A DNA stretch of 64,000 nt, taken from Rotaria macrura (Eukaryota > Rotifera > Eurotatoria > Philodinida > Philodinidae). Every line of letters begins with the position of its first letter. Positions within the stretch are counted from its first letter, which is position 1. Of this stretch, positions 36,572 to 49,234 are shown piece after piece. The notes under the pieces are model-generated. The model was not told where the DNA came from. It ran no database searches and worked only from the letters and a program-made list of their open reading frames with translations. The stretch lies in contig OENT01000350.1 of NCBI GenBank assembly GCA_900239685.1, positions 62,001 to 126,000 of the forward strand. The letters are read 5' to 3'. A program made the translations under genes and the position numbers.

Positions 36572-38026
36572 TTTGAAAAAATATTAAAGTTCACGCATTT
36601 CTTCTTCTTTTTTTGTATAAAAAGAAATCAGAACACACTCTGTGGTTATAACCTTCTGTGTGCGACACTTATGAAAGAAGAAAAAAAGAATAAAGAATAT
36701 GTAGATTATATTGAAAGAGTGAATTTATTTTACTTGTGTCTTCAAGTACTAGAAGAACGGAAAGAAAAATGCGTGATGAAACCATTTGAACATAGAGAAT
36801 AAAAGTGAGAGAGAAAAAGATTCTTGTAACTGTGTGACAAGAAGATTGTAATGTTTGTTTAATAAAAATCTCAATACTCTCTTGTCTCGATTAACAATAC
36901 AGTTTAGACAAGAATACTTATGATATCGATTTGAAACCTTTCTTCATCGTACAATACAAAATTGTATTTTTTTCAAAAGGGTTCAAATTATCATAACCTA
37001 TTGATACGATTCAGACGAGTAATAATTAAATTTTAAATTATCGTTTTATATTCATCGAAGTTAAAAATGACACATAATTATCGACAGTTTCCATATCTAA
37101 CGATATTGAATGACTACAAGAAAACGACACGGTTAACGTTCATTCTTTTTTTTTTCTTGAACAGTTTATGATTGTAAGTGGACTTGAGTCAGAACTGTTA
37201 AACTAGGTGTACCTTATGTATTTCGTTTTGTTTATTAGTTACATGTTTGACAGCATAAATGATTTCATCCGCTTAGTTTTGTATTCGTACAGTATCTACA
37301 ATAATTACTACGATTTAATTTCATATACTATCAGTGATTTACATGAATTATCCCAAACATATGCGTAATTAATTTATTAAACAGTGGGAATGATTAAAAA
37401 AAATGAAAATTCTCGTGCATTATATCCCTCGTTTTTCTTTTTCTATGCGACCATATAATCAGAATATGACTGTTTGTGATGAATTCTCTTCTAAAGAATT
37501 TTGTTCAATTGCAGTTGTATTACTTAATACTTGTGTGATTTGACGAATTTATTCATTTGATATTTTGCTTCGCTTTCATTTCACTTCAACATATTCTCAT
37601 TACTTTTACTCACAGAATCGATAAATCAGACCTCGATCAATAGTTCAAAAAGATTACGTAATGACTTTCTAACACATTAAAAATCATATCGGTGATCAAT
37701 CTCAATGAAAAATTTGACTAAATTGAACAGTACTCATGATTAAAAACGTAAACCCATACATTGAACTGTCAACACCGAGCAATTTATATTAGTTTCTGCT
37801 TCGATTCACAACCGCAAGTATGAAACATCAAAAACTTTAGTCAATATCTATCTAAAACAATTCTATTTAAACCTAAGCGTAATATATACATTTTCATAAG
37901 TGTTTATATTTTCCTTTCAACAATCCTAAGTAAAAGAAAACATTCAACGAAGAATTATATTCTTGCAAGAATATTTTTTTAAATTTCATATATTACAATA
38001 GCACAATGACGACTAGATTGACTAAA
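36572..38026. other. Spacer between the two B-box/SPRY-like paralogues
   Basis: Contains the 5' side of the first paralogue and the 3' side of the second. The plus-strand ORF at 36.49-36.80 kb overlaps the start of the B-box gene and looks like a by-product. Confidence 0.5.
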
Positions 38027-38683
38027 CTACTGAATAATCCGTAAACAATCACCGTAAGTTGGTAATTCAACAACCATTTTCCATGGAAATGGACACATGA
38101 GAATATCAATCGATAACTTTAATAACCGTTTACTTCGATGATGTTCTAATTCTATTTGTTGATCATCACATTTTAATGTTAATGTTAATTCATCATAGTT
38201 TTCAATATCATTTTTTTCTCTACTTCTGCGAACTTTACCATTCACGACTATACTGTTAAGACCCCACCATCCATATAGAGATTTATTATCTATATCTGTC
38301 GACATAACTCTGCTGACGTTTTCTAATGAAGTTATAATTCCAAAGAAGAAACGTAGATCTGCTCGTTTTTCAATTTGAAAACGAATGTAATGTGTTCCAT
38401 ATGAATATCGTCTGTAACCGTAGATAATTGGATATTTCGATAAAGCTCGAAAGCAATATTTTGCTACAAGACCGCTATTGGTTAATGCAGCACCTCCATC
38501 GACTTCATGAAATTTTTCATTTAAATTACTTATTTCATCGTCTTCATCAACATGTATCATTTCGATTGTTGATGATAGATCAATTTTTCTCTCTAGTTCA
38601 GCGAGCATTGCGTCATCCTAATGGATAGAATTCATGTTTCTATTGTTGAATCGATATCAAGTTGACTTACTTACTGTAGTCAT
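38027..38683 (-). CDS. SPRY-like paralogue lacking the B-box, two exons
   Basis: 199-residue protein related to the gene at 35.5-36.6 kb through its C-terminal module only: GTHYIRFQIEK, LRFFFGIITSLENVSR, SLYGWWGLN, DELTLTLKCDDQQIELEHH, CPFPWK, then GDCLRII before the stop. Exon 1 carries just ATG ACT ACA (38683-38675) before a GTAAGT donor; the 57-bp intron ends TTAG at 38618, and exon 2 continues in frame DDAMLAELERK. If that intron is not used, translation could start at the internal ATG at 38608. The N-terminal B-box and most of the coiled coil are absent, so the protein could compete with or partner the longer paralogue; this is inference. Confidence 0.75.
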
Positions 38684-39366
38684 TTTTGTTTTTTCGAAGA
38701 AAAAGAAACGACTCACTGTGATTAGCATAGAATGGTGTGTTTTTTTTCTGTTTGTCTTTCATATTTTAAAGAGGAGAAAAAACATTAATTGACTAGAGAA
38801 TGTTTTTTATATGTAAAAGAGTGACCTCTGTGTCATAGGATGCATTACAATCAGAATTGGTTCTTCTCCGTAAAAGACGCCAAAACAAAGACATATAATT
38901 CAAAATAGAATTTAGTGAAAATTTCTTTCTTTCATTTAGTTTTTAATAAAACGAAAGATGTTTGGTAATAAATCAGTTTATATTCTAACAATTATTTGGA
39001 ATGAGAAACGTTTCGTTGAATCCAAAGCAGCACGATATGCAGCTCGGCGATGTCTATATCGAGCAGCAAATAGTAGGTTTAACAAACAAAAACCGATTTG
39101 TCTTCATATTAATGACAACGACAATCATACTTTTTTGGATAATGATTGAGAGAATAAGAGATATAATTTGTCGTATTCGTTGCATATTATACGAATAACC
39201 TATCCGATGCATCATATCTCAGTTTATTAGATCACATGGAATTGAAAAATTTTTGACATTAAATTAACACGATGAAATTCTAACTGTTAGCGAGACTGAT
39301 TAGAATACAGAGTGTTGTCGATTAGGAGAAGACTCTAAGAAATACTAGTATATTCGATTTTTCTAG

Positions 39367-42105
39367 TTCAATTGAATCTCGAATTAAAAAATCTAACAAA
39401 TCAAAACGATGAAATTCTTCATGAAGTAAACCGATGTAATAGTGATTTACAGAAATATGATGAAAAATTGCAATTACTTGATAATATGACACAGCTAGCA
39501 ACACAATCGCTTGAAGTCTATTTTCAAACGGTAATAATGGACTTTTTTTTTTATAACGAACGCATCTTTTCTATTATGATATTTTTATTTCGTTTTTAGC
39601 GTATGGAAAATTTACGTACATTTGTCCATGAACAATGTCGAATCATTTCCGATGGTATTCAAGAAGAAGCTGATCATTGGAAAGAAATCCATGCAATGTT
39701 ACAACAGTAAAAATTCATATGAATTGTTTTCGTTCGATAGATCGTTTTTCTCTATTCCATAGGAAATTAGTCGTACCAGGTGATTTACGTTCGTATGGTG
39801 GTGGAAACGGTTTACCTCGACCTGTAAAACAAAGTCCAGATTTCAGTCAAATCATTGAAGAAGATGAGGAGGAAGAGGAAGAAAAACAGAACGATGTATC
39901 AATTTTGGTAAACATCTATTCTATTGATCTTATTTCACAAAGTTTAATCCTACTTTTCTATTTAGCAAGCACGAACTTTAACACCATTGATTACTCAAAC
40001 ATTGAAGAGTAAGTAACAAAACGATTGATTTCGTACAATTCAATTTTTTTGTTAACTTATCGGCATTACTTAACTAGTCACACAAACGTATTCTAGCAGA
40101 TTGTATGGCTAAAATGAATCCGAAACTTTGATACCAGCAAATCCTAAGGTTAAGAAAATCGATGTAAACACTGGAGAATGAAGAAAATAATGATTTAATA
40201 TATGATAGCTCATCACGTATTTATTTCATTTGAAGATTATAGAAAACTGTTCTAAACTATGTAGTTATGGTTTGATACTTTTTGCTACTCTCTTGTCAAG
40301 ACATGAATGCATGTTGAGAAGTCAGAGGGTAGTATGTGAAGTACTGCGTAAATTATCAACAGTTATGACGTAAACAGTAGGAAAACAAGACATCAGAATC
40401 TTCTTTATAAATGATATTCTATTAATGTACAAATTCAAAAAACAAAATACTCATGAATAATTTCTTCATAAGTCCATGTTCAAATATGCGATACAAAAAC
40501 TTGAGCTAATCGATTCTCATAAAGTTTCATGCATGTAATTTTACTTATCAAACGTAAATATCAACATTCAAATAAGTTGATTGAAACGTATTGCTTATCG
40601 TTTATAGTAGCATAACACTACGAGTAGAGTTAACTCTTATCTGTTTTATGCCACACTTGAAAATTCTTTTACAGAATTACAAATAAATATTCTATACTCG
40701 ACTAACGATTGAGCTATCCTATTGAAACAGACTGTAGTAATCCATTGCACTGAATTTTGTTATCAAATTCATATGCAGAACAAAGATTAGAAAATCTTTT
40801 ACTATTTTTTTTGTGGTACTTTCAATGGAAAACACTCTGTCAATGGATCATAAGTAGAGTTCGTTTAAATCTCGAGTAATCTAGAACAATCGATCAATAA
40901 AGATTCTCATTGATTGATTCAGTTAGCTCTAAAGTTCGGTTGATATCTTTCTTAAACTTTTCCTTTCGTCATTATTCTAGGGGCTCGTTTGCGTGCTTCA
41001 AAATTAGTACAGGACAGTTCAATGATCGTTCCTTCTCAATTAAATATGTCTACGACAATTCATGAAGACATAAATACTGAAGAACCACCATCTCCAACGA
41101 AAGCCATAGTAAATCATATGACATTACGAGATGTATCTGCTATTGAAAAAGAAACGGAAATGGAAACAGATATGATGAATCCAGATCTATCTGTTTCACT
41201 TTTACACTTCGTGCCAACATTCAATAATGATGAAGCAAAAAATGAACACAATCAATCGATAAGTTCAACTATATCGGATAAAACATTTGTGAAGAAATCC
41301 ATTAAACCATTGTTATCCGAAGATGACATTGATGATAATGTCAATACTAACGAAGATACAATAGTTGAAGAAAATCCTATGGTCGATAGCAAAGAAAATA
41401 TTCGTTCATTGTTATTTACGGTTGATCAATCGATACTTATTCGTGATCGAAAATCACGAAAAGAAAAGGTTTCTTTACAAAATACGTCTCTGGAAGAAAA
41501 ACCAAAGATTAAACAGGAAAAAGTTAGTTTCCGTGAGCCAATTAAAATTCGTATGTACAATCAAATTCTTTTGTATTTGTATGAAATAATTCGTCTTCAA
41601 TTTTCCTTATAGAAAATCATAATAAACAGAATCATCTAGGAAAAACATTCTTACTAAGTAACAATACGTTTGATGTTGAAAAATCAGAGTATGTTCGGCC
41701 TACCATTGTTATCAATGACGATGCATCGAAATTACTGTCCCCTATAGCATCGGCTCAATCGTAAGGAATTCTATTTGTAATCTCTTTCTTATTTTTTCTT
41801 AATACTATACATGTGAATTTAGTGAGGAGGAAGAGGAACAGCAAAGACAACAAATAAATACATCGAGACGAAGAGAGAAAAGATCCATCGATCAAGTATT
41901 ATTGACATCATCATCATCATGTGATCGTAGCAGAACTTTCAAAAGTCCAATTGTGACACAACTGCCACCACCTGTACCAACAGCAAACGTCGAAAAGACC
42001 CACGCAGACGTACAACCCCGAAACCGTCACTCTAACTCGTCGACCATGAGAATTGAAGAAAAAAAACGTTATAGAACGCGTTTAGTAACCAAAGTCAAGG
42101 AATAA
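39367..42105 (+). CDS. Acidic coiled-coil protein of unknown function, seven exons read
   Basis: Exons: 39367-39530, 39600-39706, 39763-39907, 39966-40008, 40981-41550, 41613-41760, 41823-42105; junctions GT-AG and phases consistent throughout. The N-terminal part is a coiled coil (NLELKNLTNQNDEILHEV and on to IHAMLQQ), followed by a Gly/Pro patch, an acidic run EEDEEEEEEK, a long low-complexity acidic middle (exon 5), a second acidic run EEEEEQQRQQ and a basic C-terminus ending RIEEKKRYRTRLVTKVKE. The 5' end is not settled: exon 1 read here starts in phase 1, and a possible first exon near 38958-39072 could join in frame but looks odd. The plan (N-terminal coiled coil, disordered middle, basic tail) is reminiscent of chromosome-cohesion proteins such as shugoshin, but I see no diagnostic motif and make no assignment. 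Confidence 0.6.
40009..40980 (+). other. Long intron (972 bp) of the coiled-coil gene
   Basis: GTAAGTAAC to TTATTCTAG. All other introns read in this gene are 56-72 bp. No repeat or ORF recognised inside. Confidence 0.65.
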
Positions 42106-42386
42106 ACAAGTAGAAACTTTTTAAATATGTTCAACGCATTTCAACAGTGTGAAGGAGAATATTAGATTAATAAACATATTTTAACGCACGTATGCAAGAA
42201 ATTACAGAAGTTACTGCTTTTGAGATAGATATATCAAACCTCTCAATAGATTGATATTGAAAAAATTTTATTGAAAAGAACCTGCTTGTTATGCTAATCA
42301 ACATGCCATCCATCCAATGTAAACTAACAACAGAGCAAATAACCAACTTTATTTTAAGATTAATTGCTGCCACTTCGGTTAGGATA

Positions 42387-42725
42387 TTAATAAAAGAACA
42401 TAGATTTCTGAACAAGAGGAAATGTAAGATCAGTTCCTGGTCGAAAAGCAAGTTGTTGTGTGATTGATTCTGCATTCTTTATTTCCATCGTTGCTCCATG
42501 ACATGCTGCATATAATACGTTAGTGTATCGATAAATTCGGCCTGCTATTGACATAGAATCTGCTGTTGAAATTAAATCAACCGGCCGAATAATCAGAACT
42601 GGTTCATAATCATTATCGAACGAAATAATTGTTTCTAAGAAACCAACTACTGGTAATTTGTTTTTCATCAATATTAAGCATCCTTCGTACGTCCTACGAC
42701 AAATATCAACGCGATCAGATGAAAA
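42387..42725 (-). CDS. Uncharacterised ORF, about 112 residues, possibly partial
   Basis: The frame is open from 42725 to the stop at 42387, with an internal ATG at 42671. The sequence looks protein-like: SSDRVDICRRTYEGCLIL, VVGFLETIISFDNDYEPVLI, RPVDLISTADSMSIAGRIYR, and LAFRPGTDLTFPLVQK near the end. I recognise no family. No clear acceptor precedes it. It sits about 190 bp from a CCCAGG-ended element in repeat-rich DNA, so it could be a remnant of a mobile-element gene or of a host gene. It is convergent with the coiled-coil gene. Confidence 0.35.
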   Translation of the reverse strand, partial: FSSDRVDICRRTYEGCLILMKNKLPVVGFLETIISFDNDYEPVLIIRPVDLISTADSMSIAGRIYRYTNVLYAACHGATMEIKNAESITQQLAFRPGTDLTFPLVQKSMFFY

Positions 42726-42913
42726 TCACTGTTGCTCATAGGAAGTTATTTTATATAGAGTATATGTTCGTTGAGCAGTGTATTTAATCACGAAGTTTTT
42801 AATATCAAAAGTCAATGATCTGGAATGAACCTTCGTAGGAAGTCCAACTGTGTTTTGATTTCAGTGAAACACTCAGGAAGGAAGTACATATTTCATACTA
42901 GCATTAACCACTT

Positions 42914-43212
42914 CCCAGGTCAATGAAAACGGCCGCGGTTACAGTATCGTAAACGGTCGTTTTTACATCGTATACCACGGTTAAACGACCGTTTTAAGCC
43001 GTATTATGGCGTTTTAACAAGGTCAGTATTACGGACGTACGCGGACACCGTTTATACGCCGTAAAACACTCGTAAAGACAGCGTAATACTATCGTATTCT
43101 ATAGATCATACGGCCGTATTACTGACCTTGTTAAAACGGGATAATACGACGCCGTAATGGGCCGTGTTTTCATCGTATACGACCGTTTACGGATCGTTCT
43201 GTTTGACCTGGG
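42914..43212. mobile_element. CCCAGG-ended foldback element, CGTAAACGG-rich type
   Basis: Perfect inverted ends CCCAGGTCAA / TTGACCTGGG-like. The interior is built of palindromic pieces such as CGTAAACGGTCG, TACGGCCGTA and CAAGGTCAGTA with its inverse TACTGACCTTG. No ORF. Confidence 0.7.
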
Positions 43213-43590
43213 TTGATCAAATATGTTCAGTTCATATGACAACGATGAATTAGATGTGACTAGCCACGTTTTTTGCAAGAGATCTAAACGTTTTAGTAAT
43301 TCAATCGTTGGAGCATTTCCACTATGAATTAATCGAGTAAGCGAGGCTGTATCAAAATTTTAAAAATTCAAATAAAAATTTAGTTTGTTCCTTTCCAAGC
43401 AGAAAATTATTGCTAAAATAGCATTTAAACGGGGATATTGTTGGGGCGAAAAATACAATTCTCTTCTTGTATCATCAGTTTTATTTCATGTTTTCTTTTT
43501 CAATTATTCAACTTTACATGAGGCACACAAATATATTAATTATACTCACCGACTATGGATTCAAATTCAAACATAGAGTAATTGAAATAT

Positions 43591-43939
43591 CCCAAGAGAA
43601 TCATTCCGACCATTGGATCCGATCGGATCCGACAGGCATCCGATCATGTTTCTATCGGAGTTTCTCTTATCCGATGAAATCCCATCGGATTCCTGGTTGC
43701 GATTCCTGATTCGGATCCCTAGTGTTGGATTTTATCGAATCCTACTATCGGAATCCGATTGGATTTCATCGTGTGATCAGACAGGCCTCTATTGTTGGGT
43801 TTAAATGCTTATTCGTACTCAAATAAGAAAATAGGTTTCTTCCGTCGGATCCGATACTGTTTCTACAACCCGGATTCCCATAAGATTTCATCGGATCGTA
43901 GGATCCGATCGGATTCGGTATAGGATTCATTCACCTGGG
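43591..43939. mobile_element. CCCAGG-ended foldback element, GGATCCGATCGG-rich type
   Basis: The left end CCCAAGAGAATCATTCCGAC and right end GGATTCATTCACCTGGG are inverted and match the elements at 10.5 and 55.3 kb. The interior is dense in GGATCCGATCGGATTC-like words on both strands. It provides the uninterrupted copy for recognising the insertion at 55474-55670. Confidence 0.7.
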
Positions 43940-45334
43940 TACAGGTCCATCATTTTTAATGCTATTTGAAAAATGATTTAAGACGCGAATGGTAGGATTT
44001 GATTATTTCTTCTACAACAATAATAATAAAGAAAGACAATTTGGCATCAAGGTTAATTCAACATGAAATGAAAATTTAGGAGCTAAAAAAGTTGAAGATA
44101 TAAATATCGTATAAAAAAATGATATTTTCTATTGAATTCTTCCAACACATTGCGTACATGTTGATAGAAAAATCAATTTTTGACGATTTGATCAGATGAG
44201 ATGCGAACGCTAAACAAAGAAAATGATCGTATCTTTCATTATCCAACAGTTGATCAAATGCACTTTAGATGAAACACAAGATACTCATACGATCTCAAGC
44301 ACACTGTTCATAACTCACTTGTATCAGAAGAGTATACCATTTTATACTCATTCGCCTTATACACATGATATTGCTTTAAGTCACGTGGTATCCGATATAT
44401 AGTCGATGAATAAGAGATAGATTTAAATGTTGCTCATAGAGTATCAATAGCACTTCTGCTACTCATTTCTTGATTGCTTCCAATTTTCAGCGAGACACTG
44501 TCAAAAAACATGGATAGCACTCGAGTCTAAGTAGGTTTTGAGTTTTAATAAAGGTACATTTTTCATAAAGTTCGATTTTTACCATTGCACCTTAATTAGT
44601 TGTATGAAGTGTATCAGATAGAAAAGATTGATAAACATTCGAAGTATTTTAATGCTATAAGGGCGCATGAACCATGGAATCTTGCGAAGCCATTATCAAT
44701 AGGTGTAATCGACGCAAGCTTCTTTTCAATCAATGGTTTCTGTAAAATATCCAGACGAAGAACTTGGATAAAGAAGGAAGCTGTCTCAATTAGTATTTCT
44801 TTACACCTAAGAGCGTTATTGCAGCGTCATATGTGTCATTCGATCTTAATTCAATATCAGTATATTGTCATTATTCAAAAGCACTCGAGCATACAGTCAC
44901 CTATTTGGACATTTTCACGTTTAAAAGCCAGGATCTTTTAGCTTGTGGCTACCAAAGTGGACAATTATGCGACAGGAAAGGCGTTTATACACTGTGACTA
45001 CTATCTTTTAAAAATAAAACAGTGATCTATCCTCTAAACAAGTTTGCATTAATTAAAATCTTCTAACTTAACATATTTTCATTGAATTCAAGTTTTCAAT
45101 CAGAAAAGTCTACTTGTAAAAATTAAATTTTTAATTATTTTCTCCGAAATAATTTACATTTCATTACTTAGAATATGACACACACACTAGGTTGCATCTA
45201 ATGCATCCATAACAACCCTAGCTCCATCAGTATGATTGATAAGAAAAACTTGTAACTGGATTATCACACGTAGCTGCAATGACAAGTACACAACCAAATT
45301 CATCAACATAGTCAGGCGGATGAAAATGTTTATA
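43940..45334. other. Intergenic, no supported gene
   Basis: The 113-codon plus-strand ORF at 44.6-44.9 kb has no recognisable domain. Confidence 0.45.
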
Positions 45335-45552
45335 CCCAGATCGAAGAATCAAGTGACCCGGAATCTGGTCCGGATTTCACCAGGTTTTGTCGGAATCCGA
45401 CGAGAACTGATAGAAATCTGTGAAAAATTATTCTTCTTCAGTAAGATTTTATATTGAATTCCGCGCCACTATGAATTTCCAGCTACTTCCGATCGAATTC
45501 CTTCAGTATTGTGATGATCCGGTAGGATCCGATTACTCACCTTCGTCCTGGG
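45335..45552. mobile_element. Short CCCAGG-ended element
   Basis: Left ACCCAGATCGAAGAATCAAG and right ACTCACCTTCGTCCTGGGT are inverted. The inner words GGAATCCGAC and GGATCCGATT are shared with the 43.6-kb element. Confidence 0.55.
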
Positions 45553-45636
45553 TATCGAAGACCAACTCGTTCCGGATGTAAGCATCAAAGTCAGGATTTT
45601 GAATCGATAAGAGTAGAAATATTTTCTCCATTGATA

Positions 45637-45870
45637 TACAGGTCGAACGGTACGCCCCGTATATCGGGCGCAGAAGTACGGACCGTATCATCATTAAAAT
45701 ACGCCGTTTTACGGTGTTACACCGGGACAATACGTCCCAGTATACAAGGCCGTCAGGGGGCACGGTATAACACCGTAAAACGGCCTATTCAATGATGGTA
45801 CGATCCGTAATTCTGCGTCCGATGTATGGCTGTATATGGAGCGTATATGCACCGTATCGTTTGAACTGGA
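45637..45870. mobile_element. CGTA/CCGTAAAACGG-rich foldback element
   Basis: Left CAGGTCGAACGGTACG and right CGTATCGTTTGAACTGG are inverted. The centre includes CCGTTTTACGGTGTTACACC facing GGTATAACACCGTAAAACGG. Related in composition to the 42.9-kb element. Confidence 0.55.
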
Positions 45871-47596
45871 TCGTGATGGGGAGTTTTCTGTTCGTTTCTA
45901 TCACTATCAGATATTGATAGCACTAATCATCATTTTATTTTGTCCATTATGACTCAAGAGTCCTGACCAAAGGTAGCGATAAGTTGCAATATTCTACAAA
46001 GAGATTAAAAGAATATACATAACCTAGTAAATCAAAAATCAAGAACAATTGCTTTTCGTTTAACTATATTCACAAAAAAAACTTAACATTAACCCATGTC
46101 TTCAAAATCGAGGCGGTTTTAATGACTGATTGTGATAAAATCGTCGACTTTATCGCGATTTGAAGACATATCGGAATCAACCGATAGTTACATCATTCAT
46201 CTAATCTACGGAAACATCAACACACCTTATTTTGTCAGGAAAAACAAACTTTTTTAATGATACATTTTCAAATATTCATAAAAATAGTCGTATAATACTC
46301 AAATAAATATTTTCTTCTGTTTTGATTTAAAATTTTCTGTTCTCATACCTAAACTGGGCATCTCTGTATTTAAGATAAAAATAATGCACATATGACCATT
46401 TCATTTTAGTACAACGGTAGCTTTAGAACTTGGCAATAACTTTTGAGAGCTTGTCATGATTTGTGTCTAGAACCCATTCAACAAGTACTTCAGAGGACGA
46501 GATGGGGCTGAGCCCCGCCAAGCTTCTGGTGACGCCACTTGTACGCCATCTTATGTGCTCGTAAATGCTCGTTGACGGAATCCGTAATCATCGAACACGG
46601 AATGTTTCTTCGTGCTTTGTACATATCATCTGTTGCAAAAATATTGTTCTATTATGTTTTTAAGAGATCACTATTTCAAGAATTAGTTTTCGAAGTAATA
46701 GAATGAGTAAAGAATCAGTAAAATTCTATGAAGCTTTCCTTAAAATCCACTAAACAATAGAACACACGATTAGTATTATTTAAGCAGCACTTAGTATTTT
46801 ATGAATTATTATTGGTAATAAGTTTAGCTATGGCTAATGTTCTCTCGAGTTCATTTAATTTACTTCTACTTCTCGAAGAACAAAACATAATTACAAATAA
46901 TACGTGACGCATGCAGCTCAAAAAATGTTTAAAAGGCTAATAACACAATGGTGCTCACGCAAAAATGGATTTTCCTATTAAAAGTCCATTCAATAGCACA
47001 TAATGTATTCGTATTATTTACATCAGTCATAGAAAATAAACTTCTATCATCAAGAAAGTCTCATAGAAAACCAATATGAAACTATATACACAATCAAAAA
47101 CTTGAAATCAAACGAATGAAAAAATTCTAAAAGTGTATACAAAATTAAAGAAATGGTGAAAAAACAATAATAAAATGACATTGAATAATACATGTTGATA
47201 AAAGCCAAACATTCGTATTGTATCTCCATTCTTCTCGTTTATCATATAGGTTCATCTATGTCCATGTCATTGATATCCCTCTCATCGTCGTGGTTTGTAG
47301 TTCTATCAGTATTACGACAAGAATCAGTTTTATTAAGAGAACCCTTTCCCAATACTCATATAACATTTGAAAATGCTGCGATTCATTCTTCGCTGTTGAT
47401 ATCGAGCTCCTCTCACACAATTATTCAAGGATTCTCGTAAGTCTTGTATTTTATATCTGACACCAGTTGTCACACGTTGAGCAAAAACTAAATAAGATCA
47501 ATATTCAGTTTAAAAGAGAAAAAGAATATAATATTACTCAATATTGATTCAACTAGACCAGGGTTTCTATAATTCCAAGTTGTTAATCCAGCCTAG
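45871..47596. other. Intergenic, mostly featureless
   Basis: Contains a small hairpin at about 46098-46168 (ATGTCTTCAAAATCG with its near-inverse) and a GC-rich patch at about 46.50-46.55 kb typical of decayed repeats. Minus-strand codons around 47.24-47.43 kb look weakly coding but have no stable frame. Confidence 0.4.
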
Positions 47597-47922
47597 TTAG
47601 ATTTTGGTATAATAGCCCGGGAGAAGATGGTTAAGTATATTGTGTGCCATTGGCAGAGGAGTTTTATGCTTTAGAGTCATTAAGACAATTCGAGCCATAC
47701 CTAAATTGATGGTCAGTTTTTCACCAGCTTGGCAATCACGCTGACCACTAGTTTGTTGAATCTGTGAAAGTAAATCAAGTAGAGAGTTTAATGTAGTTGC
47801 TGATCGTGCTGCAAAAGGATTCAAAATTCATAATAAAGTTTTTTCTCTTCCTTGATCTTTGATTTTTTATTCTTATTTATTAATGTGACGTTTTCAGAGT
47901 CGAAGACTGCTTCGTCAGACAT
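47597..47922 (-). CDS. Possible small two-exon gene, unknown function
   Basis: A 3' exon (about 47812-47597) follows a good acceptor TTTTGCAG and encodes ATTLNSLLDLLSQIQQTSGQ, then GEKLTINLGMARIVL and a short tail. About 100 bp upstream an ATG at 47922 opens MSDEAVFDSEN. A clean GT donor linking the two in frame was not found, so the join is unproven and either part may be a fragment. No family recognised. Confidence 0.25.
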
Positions 47923-48126
47923 GGTATAAACCTATGATACACAATCTTTTAACGCATACGTACATTTTATGCCTATGCCTTTGATTCTATAAAGTTCTTC
48001 ACCCTTCTTCTTCTTTTTCTTTTCTTTGAGAACGGAACGGCAAGGCCGTAATACTGGAGTGACCAAGGGGGAAGGGGGGGGGGGGAAGCGAGACTTCATG
48101 TACTGCAAAATTAATTTGAAGTACGA

Positions 48127-48193
48127 CTGAAGTACCATGAAGTAGCGGAAGTACACTGAAGTACCTTGAAGTAGCGGAAGTACACTGAAGTAC
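48127..48193. repeat. 29-bp tandem repeat, about 2.3 copies, containing GAAGTAC/GAAGTAG words
   Basis: The unit CTGAAGTACC-ATGAAGTAGC-GGAAGTACA is repeated twice with one mismatch and begins a third time. It lies next to a G-run (48067-48086). Confidence 0.8.
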
Positions 48194-48199
48194 GAATGA

Positions 48200-49234
48200 A
48201 TTATGCACTGCTGAAGTCTCATTTTTCGCCCCTTGGTAGAGACTGATCATCATGCTCATCTTCTTCTATTCCGCTATCCCCTTTATCACTGTCTGAACCT
48301 TTCGATCACAATCTTCCTTCGAACTTTCTTTCTCGGATGGATAATGTCTTTTTGATAATTGCACTTGATTTTTGTTAAAGACGATTTCAAAGTTTATGTA
48401 TTTTATCCCCGGCGATTTATCGAATGATTGATTGTTGAATAGACGGATTCCTTCAATCGTCGCCTTTTTCGATCAATTTCACTATCAATGATGAAGACGT
48501 TTTGAGAATTAAACATACATTGATACAAGCTGTCATGATTTTGTTTGAATAAGAAAAAGACACTTTAATTTTAAAGCTTAAAGCTAAAGTGCAATCCCTA
48601 TACAAGACTACAATAAAAGTAATATCAACGCAAAATAATATTGCTGGAGATCAATCAGTCTTTTTTTTGTTGTTTTCTATGTAACGAAGAAAAAATGAAT
48701 GTATTTCGTACAGTCGTATTCAAACGTCCCCGATCTTGCCCGTCCACCTAACTAAAATCTTTCTCCGCCTCTTTTCAGTCTCTGATCGAATCCTATGGTA
48801 AAAATTTAACGAATTAAATCATAAAATGCTTCATTACGAAGTTCCACAATATTCTAAGGAAGAGTTTTGTATCCATGTGAATATTTCTAAGTAGAGGCAT
48901 GTCGAACAACGCAGAATTAAGAAATGAACAGAACGGTTGTTGGTTTCTGTGAAAAGATGGAAACGAAATGAAAACAGCAAGAGAAAAGATATGTTTACAT
49001 TCTTTTGTTCTGTCATGTGTCACGTGACCGCATAGATATACGACAAAAAACGAGAAAAATATTGGCATAGATCGTACATCGACCTGCCTATCGTTCATCG
49101 CGGTTGCCCTGGATTGATAAAATAAACGACGATATAACCAGTGTTTCTCACAGCAAGGATCTATAATGATAGCTAAATAAACAAGATCCTTGCGATCAGC
49201 GCTTTATACTCATACAATTACTCGGTAACGGCTG
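48200..49234. other. Intergenic, no supported gene
   Basis: Only short overlapping ORFs (48.8-49.1 kb, minus) with no domain. Confidence 0.45.

Noticed and set aside
36488..36802. 104-codon plus-strand ORF
   Set aside because: Overlaps the start of the B-box gene antisense; no motif.
38958..39198. First exon of the coiled-coil gene
   Set aside because: A phase-1 donor at 39073 would join in frame to 39367, but the encoded sequence is unlike a normal N-terminus and two frames compete; left open.
45533..45763. 76-codon minus-strand ORF
   Set aside because: Spans two CGTA-rich repeat elements; composition comes from the repeats.
47932..48259. Minus-strand ORFs of 86-96 codons
   Set aside because: Built on the 29-bp tandem repeat and the poly-G/C run.
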